Positions 60,296 through 64,000 of a stretch of 64,000 nt of DNA are shown here, in pieces; the first letter of the stretch is position 1, and each line of letters starts with the position of its first letter. Below the pieces are notes generated by a model. That model did no database searches and was not told the DNA's origin. It worked only from the letters and a program-made list of their open reading frames with translations. The translations under genes and the position numbers were made by a program. The stretch covers positions 62,001-126,000 of the forward strand of contig CAYGPR010000004.1 of NCBI GenBank assembly GCA_964351985.1. Reading direction: 5' to 3'. The stretch comes from Meishania sp964351985 (GTDB taxonomy: Bacteria > Bacteroidota > Bacteroidia > Flavobacteriales > Flavobacteriaceae).

Positions 60296-61648
60296 CTATA
60301 TCCCCAAGACGATTTTGGCGATCCAAAAATAGATCAGGATTCCAAAGATATCATTGCTGGTAGTAATGAACGGCCCGGTAGCAATAGCAGGGTCAATACC
60401 CTTTTTGTGCAGAAAAAGTGGAATAAAAGTACCAATGATTCCTGCAACGATGATAACAACGACCAATGAGATCGAGATGGCCAATGCAGTTGGAAAATTA
60501 CCTTTCCACGCCCAAGTAAATAATAAGAGTACGGCGGCCAAAATCAACCCATTAAGGGTTGCCAAGAGCATCTCTTTGATCAATCGTTTTTCAATACTTC
60601 CCTTTAAATCATCATTGGCGAGACCTTGCACGATAATGGCACTTGACTGAACCCCTACATTTCCGGCCATTGCCGCGATCAACGGTGTAAAATAGAAGAG
60701 AATGGCGTGTTTGCTGATCATTTCTTCAAAGCCGCCCATAATTGCCGCTGCTCCGACACCCCCGACCAGACCTAAAAAGAGCCAAGGCAATCGTGCACGG
60801 GTTAGGTCCCAGATACTATCATCTGCCTCTACGTCTTGTGAGATACCCGCCGCCATCTGATAATCTTTTTCGGCCTCTTCCCGAATAACGTCAACGATAT
60901 CATCGATTGTGATACGGCCGACCAATCTTCCTATCTCATCAACAACGGGAATGGCCTCCAAATCATATTTACTCATGATCTTGGCGACTTCCTCAGGCTT
61001 TTCATTAACGTTTACAGAATCCACTTTAGGAATATAGATTTCGCTAATATGGGTCTTCGTAGAAGTGGTCAGTAAATCTTTCAACGATAATCTGCCCTTT
61101 AATTTATCTTCGTCATCGACTACATAAATGGAATGTACCCGGGTCACGTTCTCGGCTTGGGCCCTCATCTCTTTCACGCATTTTAAAACGTCCCAATTCT
61201 CCCTTACCTTGACCAATTCTTTTGCCATAAGGCCTCCGGCCGAATTTTCATCGTAACGAAGTAAGTCTACAATGTCTTTGGCATGCGCCCTATCCTCAAT
61301 TTCGGAGATGACCTCTTGTACGATTTCTTGGGGAAGTTCGGCGACAATATCGGCCGCGTCATCGGTATCCAATTCAGCCAGCTCTTCTGCGATTTCTTTT
61401 GAAGAAAGATTCGCTAAAATTGCTTCCCGAACATCTTCGTCAAGTTCGGTCAGTACATCTGACGTCTTATCGCTATCCAGTAATTTAATAAGATATGTGG
61501 CCTTATCTTCGTTCAACTCATCGATGATCTCTGCGACATCGGCAAAATGTACCTCCTCCATAAGCGCAACCAATTTGATGTCGCTTCGGTTTTCGATCAG
61601 CTGTTCGATTTCAGCTAAAAGTTCATCTGTGAGTTTAAAGGGTGTCAT
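60296..61648 (-). CDS. mgtE: Magnesium transporter MgtE
   Basis: 450 residues. An N-terminal helical superhelix (LVALMEEVHFADVAEIIDEL and repeats) is followed by two CBS domains (VHSIYVVDDEDKLKGRLSLKDLL, EAIPVVDEIGRLVGRITIDDIVDVI), a plug helix and five membrane helices (near the end GTFIPLFLHKKGIDPAIATGPFITTSNDIFG, the pore motif). It is a Mg2+-gated channel that closes when the cell has enough magnesium. Its start overlaps rsmA by 14 bp, so the two are translated together. Confidence 0.95.
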   Translation of the reverse strand: MTPFKLTDELLAEIEQLIENRSDIKLVALMEEVHFADVAEIIDELNEDKATYLIKLLDSDKTSDVLTELDEDVREAILANLSSKEIAEELAELDTDDAADIVAELPQEIVQEVISEIEDRAHAKDIVDLLRYDENSAGGLMAKELVKVRENWDVLKCVKEMRAQAENVTRVHSIYVVDDEDKLKGRLSLKDLLTTSTKTHISEIYIPKVDSVNVNEKPEEVAKIMSKYDLEAIPVVDEIGRLVGRITIDDIVDVIREEAEKDYQMAAGISQDVEADDSIWDLTRARLPWLFLGLVGGVGAAAIMGGFEEMISKHAILFYFTPLIAAMAGNVGVQSSAIIVQGLANDDLKGSIEKRLIKEMLLATLNGLILAAVLLLFTWAWKGNFPTALAISISLVVVIIVAGIIGTFIPLFLHKKGIDPAIATGPFITTSNDIFGILIYFWIAKIVLGI

Positions 61649-62498
61649 CTGCTATCTTCTTCGTAAGAGCGATAAAATCGGCTACGGCCAATTGCTCTGG
61701 GCGAAGGTCAAAGATAGCATCTTCTTTGAGATTATCGGAAAGCTCCAATGTTTTTAAACTATTACGTAGGGTCTTACGGCGTTGGTTGAACGCAGTTTTT
61801 ACCACCCGGAAAAATAGACTTTCATTACAATTCAGGGCAACCTCTTTTTTTCGTGTGAGACGCAGTACACCCGAATTAACTTTTGGGGGTGGGTCGAAAA
61901 CCGTAGGAGGAACTGAGAATAAATACTCTGCCTCGTAAAATGCTTGTACCAGAACGGAAAGAATACCGTAGGTTTTATTGCCAGAGGATGAACAGATACG
62001 TTCGGCCACTTCTTTTTGGAACATTCCAGAAAATTCTGGAACTAGATAACGATATTCCAACATCTTGAAAACGATCTGGGTAGATATGTTGTACGGAAAA
62101 TTACCCGTGATGGCGAATTGTTCCTCACCAAAAAGAGTGGGGAGGTCATAATTTAAAAAATCGGCCTCTATAACGCGTAACGAGTCAATTTTTTTTAGTA
62201 TTTCAGGATGATCTAATGGAAAACTATGGTTGAGATAGGTAATCGATTCGGTGTCGAGATCCACGGCGACCAAATTCAAATCACGTAGTAAGAGATATTT
62301 TGTAAGTACGCCCGTACCAGGGCCGATTTCTATAACATTATGGTATCCTTTTAAAGAAAGGGTCTGTGCAATTTGTTGGGCAATACCCTCATCTTTTAAA
62401 AAATGCTGGCCCAGATATTTTTTTGCCTTTACGGGGCCTTTGCTATGACGCTGACCCTGATGTGATTTCCCGAACGGTTTTTTCTTTCTTTTGGACAT
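61635..62498 (-). CDS. rsmA: 16S rRNA dimethyladenosine transferase
   Basis: 287 residues. The start AKKYLGQHFLKDEGIAQQI is typical, with a basic N-terminal extension of about 25 residues. The SAM motif is VIEIGPGTGVLTKYLL (56-71), followed by IEADFLNYD and the catalytic NFPYNIST. The C-terminal domain ends in RPEQLAVADFIAL. It dimethylates the two adjacent adenines at the 3' end of 16S rRNA. Loss gives kasugamycin resistance. It is encoded with mgtE downstream, as in other Flavobacteriaceae. Confidence 0.95.
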   Translation of the reverse strand: MSKRKKKPFGKSHQGQRHSKGPVKAKKYLGQHFLKDEGIAQQIAQTLSLKGYHNVIEIGPGTGVLTKYLLLRDLNLVAVDLDTESITYLNHSFPLDHPEILKKIDSLRVIEADFLNYDLPTLFGEEQFAITGNFPYNISTQIVFKMLEYRYLVPEFSGMFQKEVAERICSSSGNKTYGILSVLVQAFYEAEYLFSVPPTVFDPPPKVNSGVLRLTRKKEVALNCNESLFFRVVKTAFNQRRKTLRNSLKTLELSDNLKEDAIFDLRPEQLAVADFIALTKKIADDTL

Positions 62499-62500
62499 TT

Positions 62501-62594
62501 ACTCGATAATCGAGATTAAAAAAGAGGCTTGCCTCTAAATTAAAATGTTTACTTCTTTAAAATATTTCGCGGACTTGCCCCCGAGGTAGTTTAC
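62501..62594 (+). repeat. Dispersed repeat, copy 2 (CTCGATAATCGAG ... GAGGTAGTTTAC)
   Basis: ACTCGATAATCGAGATT at the left and GAGGTAGTTTAC at the right are identical to the ends of the copy at 15125-15240. The centre is different, with a hairpin AGAGGC-TT-GCCTCT in this copy. The right end overlaps the stop codon of the next gene. Confidence 0.7.
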
Positions 62595-63244
62595 TTTTCT
62601 TGGGAATTTTTGGTTGTGCCGAGATAGACCCATGCTTTTTTACCGGATGCCAAGCGTACTTGTTTTCTAATATATTCTTGACCCTCGTAAAAATCTGCTG
62701 CCAAAAGTTCGTCTGGCGTTAAAACGTAACATATTCCGGCAACGGTGTCTTCCTCATTTTCTGTATGGGTGATAGTCGGATACGCATTTGCGATTTTTAT
62801 TTCTGAAATTTTATGACCCCTTAAGATATCTTGTGCTCCTTCTAGCGTTCTAGAGAAATGAGCCATTTGTATCGTTTCGTCCTGCAGGGTTCCATAGGTA
62901 AAAAGGTATTGGGTGGCACTTCCCTTTTCATTCCGGTGCTCGCTGACAACCTCCATTTCGGTGCGAAAGGAAACAAATTTTCCGGCAAATCGTTTTTGAA
63001 CATCTTGTCTTAATCTTGCCGCATCTTCTTTATAGTATTGGCTCAAAGTATCTTTGTCAATGGTAGTGAATTGCACCGAATAGGTAATACCACCCATTTC
63101 TTCTTCGACCAAGACCCTGCTCATCTTGGCATTCAAGAATTTCCCCGTCGCCAAGACATCTGAAATATGGGTTTCCTTCATCCATTTCACCCATTCGTCA
63201 TGAACGGATTCTTCGATATTCGTGGTTACGTTGTAGATGTACAT
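62591..63244 (-). CDS. DUF4286 fused to a gamma-glutamylcyclotransferase-like domain
   Basis: 217 residues. Residues 1-100 are a DUF4286 unit (MYIYNVTTNIEESVHDEWVKWM, FLNAKMSRVL, YSVQF), which in most Flavobacteriaceae is a free protein of about 100 residues encoded beside rsmA. Residues 110-210 form a GGCT/AIG2-like fold with the turn YLFTYGTLQDE and a candidate catalytic Glu in ADFYEGQEY. The second domain may cleave gamma-glutamyl or related bonds. The fused join is continuous with no frameshift. The last codon overlaps a dispersed repeat. Confidence 0.8.
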   Translation of the reverse strand: MYIYNVTTNIEESVHDEWVKWMKETHISDVLATGKFLNAKMSRVLVEEEMGGITYSVQFTTIDKDTLSQYYKEDAARLRQDVQKRFAGKFVSFRTEMEVVSEHRNEKGSATQYLFTYGTLQDETIQMAHFSRTLEGAQDILRGHKISEIKIANAYPTITHTENEEDTVAGICYVLTPDELLAADFYEGQEYIRKQVRLASGKKAWVYLGTTKNSQEK

Positions 63245-63254
63245 TCTTGTCTGT

Positions 63255-63307
63255 TCGAGCGCAGTCGAGAACTACCTGTTGTATAAATAGGTCTCGACTG
63301 CGCTCGA
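63255..63307. repeat. Long hairpin repeat TCGAGCGCAGTCGAGA / TCTCGACTGCGCTCGA
   Basis: Two perfect 16-bp arms (63255-63270 and 63292-63307) flank a 21-nt loop. The right arm contains CTCGACTGCGCTCG, which is also the core of the element inside the DNA ligase gene. It fills the gap between the DUF4286 fusion and the TPR gene. Confidence 0.8.
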
Positions 63308-63326
63308 CCTGCCAGGCGAATATGAT

Positions 63327-64000
63327 TCAATTCACGGCATCTCCCCTTAGCATTCTAAACGTTTTCCGCGCCTGCGGAAAATAATAGCTATCCTGATAAT
63401 TATAGATGATCTTTTCATAATGCTCCTTTGCTTTTTCAGGCTCGTTGAGCACTTTTCGATAAAGTTCGGCGAGGGCGAAGTGGGCATCGTCGGCCAAAAT
63501 TCCGTTTCCGTAGAATTCGGTTATTTTTTGGTAATTGAACTTGGCGGCCTCGTAGTCTTTTGTAGCTTCCAAAAGTTCGCCCTGCTTTAAGAGTGCTTCA
63601 TCCTCTATTTTTTCTCCTTTGTGTTCTTGAAGAATGGTTTCTAATTCGGCTATGGCTTCCTTCGTTTTGTTTTGATAGGCCAACAAATCGGCGCGTGCGT
63701 ATTTTTTCAATGCGGTCCGCGTAGAATCTTCAAGAGAATTATCCGATATCAAAAGACTCAATTGCATCGCATCGTTCGCGATCAACTGTGAAGTCGACCC
63801 CCGAAGCACTTTGAGCTGTGTCAAGGCCCAATCAAAATCTCCTTTGTAGAAACTTGTCTGTGCTACTTTGTACCGGGCGTTTTGGCCCATAACATCATTT
63901 TTGAGCTTTTTTTGGATTTGGGAAAAATAGATGAGGGCCTCATTGAATTTTTTATCGAATACCAAAATATCGCCCAAGGCCAATTTTATATAGGCTATGC
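63327..64000 (-). CDS. TPR-repeat protein, C-terminal part
   Basis: At least 224 residues; the frame is open at the right edge, so the gene begins outside the window (the TTG near 63983 is internal). It is made of tetratricopeptide-type helix pairs (DKKFNEALIYFSQIQKK, GDFDWALTQLKVLRG, TKEAIAELETILQEHKGE, PEKAKEHYEKIIYNYQDSYYFPQARKTFRML). Large TPR proteins with this ending are commonly encoded near rsmA in Flavobacteriaceae. They serve as scaffolds; the partner is unknown. Confidence 0.8.
   Translation of the reverse strand, partial: IAYIKLALGDILVFDKKFNEALIYFSQIQKKLKNDVMGQNARYKVAQTSFYKGDFDWALTQLKVLRGSTSQLIANDAMQLSLLISDNSLEDSTRTALKKYARADLLAYQNKTKEAIAELETILQEHKGEKIEDEALLKQGELLEATKDYEAAKFNYQKITEFYGNGILADDAHFALAELYRKVLNEPEKAKEHYEKIIYNYQDSYYFPQARKTFRMLRGDAVN

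Overview
The window is 64 kb of chromosome from a marine-type member of the Flavobacteriaceae (Bacteroidota). The evidence is a SusC/SusD outer-membrane pair, a type IX secretion C-terminal domain, promoters that carry a TAnnTTTG -7 box, DUF4199, DUF6428 and DUF4286 genes, an OlsF-type aminolipid synthase, the four-gene ligase-associated DNA repair set and many short palindromic repeats. I see no rRNA, tRNA, CRISPR array, insertion sequence or prophage. Base composition looks fairly even, so most of the window reads as core or PUL-like chromosome.

Layout. 1-4 kb: the start of an S9 peptidase, a short ssb, a broken ORF6N gene and recQ. 3.8-15 kb: a GntR-type regulator with a sugar-binding-protein-like sensor faces susC, susD and a large FG-GAP/UnbV lipoprotein; a heptaheme cytochrome c gene converges on the last of these. 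15-20 kb: a GH36-type alpha-galactosidase, a maltose-acetyltransferase-like enzyme and a sodium/sugar symporter form an operon, met by a nucleoside hydrolase lipoprotein. 20-27 kb: a histone-deacetylase-like hydrolase, metG, and a DUF1800/DUF1501 pair whose second member has both a twin-arginine motif and a type IX sorting domain. 27-35 kb: YraN, an ACT-like protein and a run of exported enzymes (TlpA-like, CocE/NonD hydrolase, class C beta-lactamase-like hydrolase, Gfo/Idh/MocA oxidoreductase). 35-39 kb: mfd and a TspO-like membrane protein. 39-47.5 kb: the ligase-associated repair set (pdeM, Lhr-like helicase, ATP-dependent ligase, MBL exonuclease), split by a ribokinase and sugar-transporter operon. 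47.6-53 kb: TerB-like protein, fbp, an acetyltransferase, aspartate kinase and OlsF.

53-64 kb: an arsenic-type operon (arsR, DUF6428, a small unknown membrane protein, an acetyltransferase and a thioredoxin-type arsC) with no recognisable efflux pump; a TM2 protein with a long 11-residue-repeat helix; VOC, DUF1801 and DUF4199 proteins; a membrane-tethered LuxR regulator at the end of a nitrilase/cupin/2-hydroxyacid dehydrogenase operon; rsmA-mgtE; a DUF4286 protein fused to a gamma-glutamylcyclotransferase-like domain; and the end of a TPR protein gene.

The most notable signal outside the genes is a set of short palindromic elements. One family, with ends GTCATTGCGAG and GCGGCAATCTG, lies between genes and also inside metG. 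Palindromes of a second type lie inside mfd and inside the DNA ligase gene. All three genic copies are read through in frame and add short extra peptides to conserved housekeeping enzymes, which resembles the palindromic elements of Rickettsia. A separate dispersed element (CTCGATAATCGAG ... GAGGTAGTTTAC) occurs two or three times.
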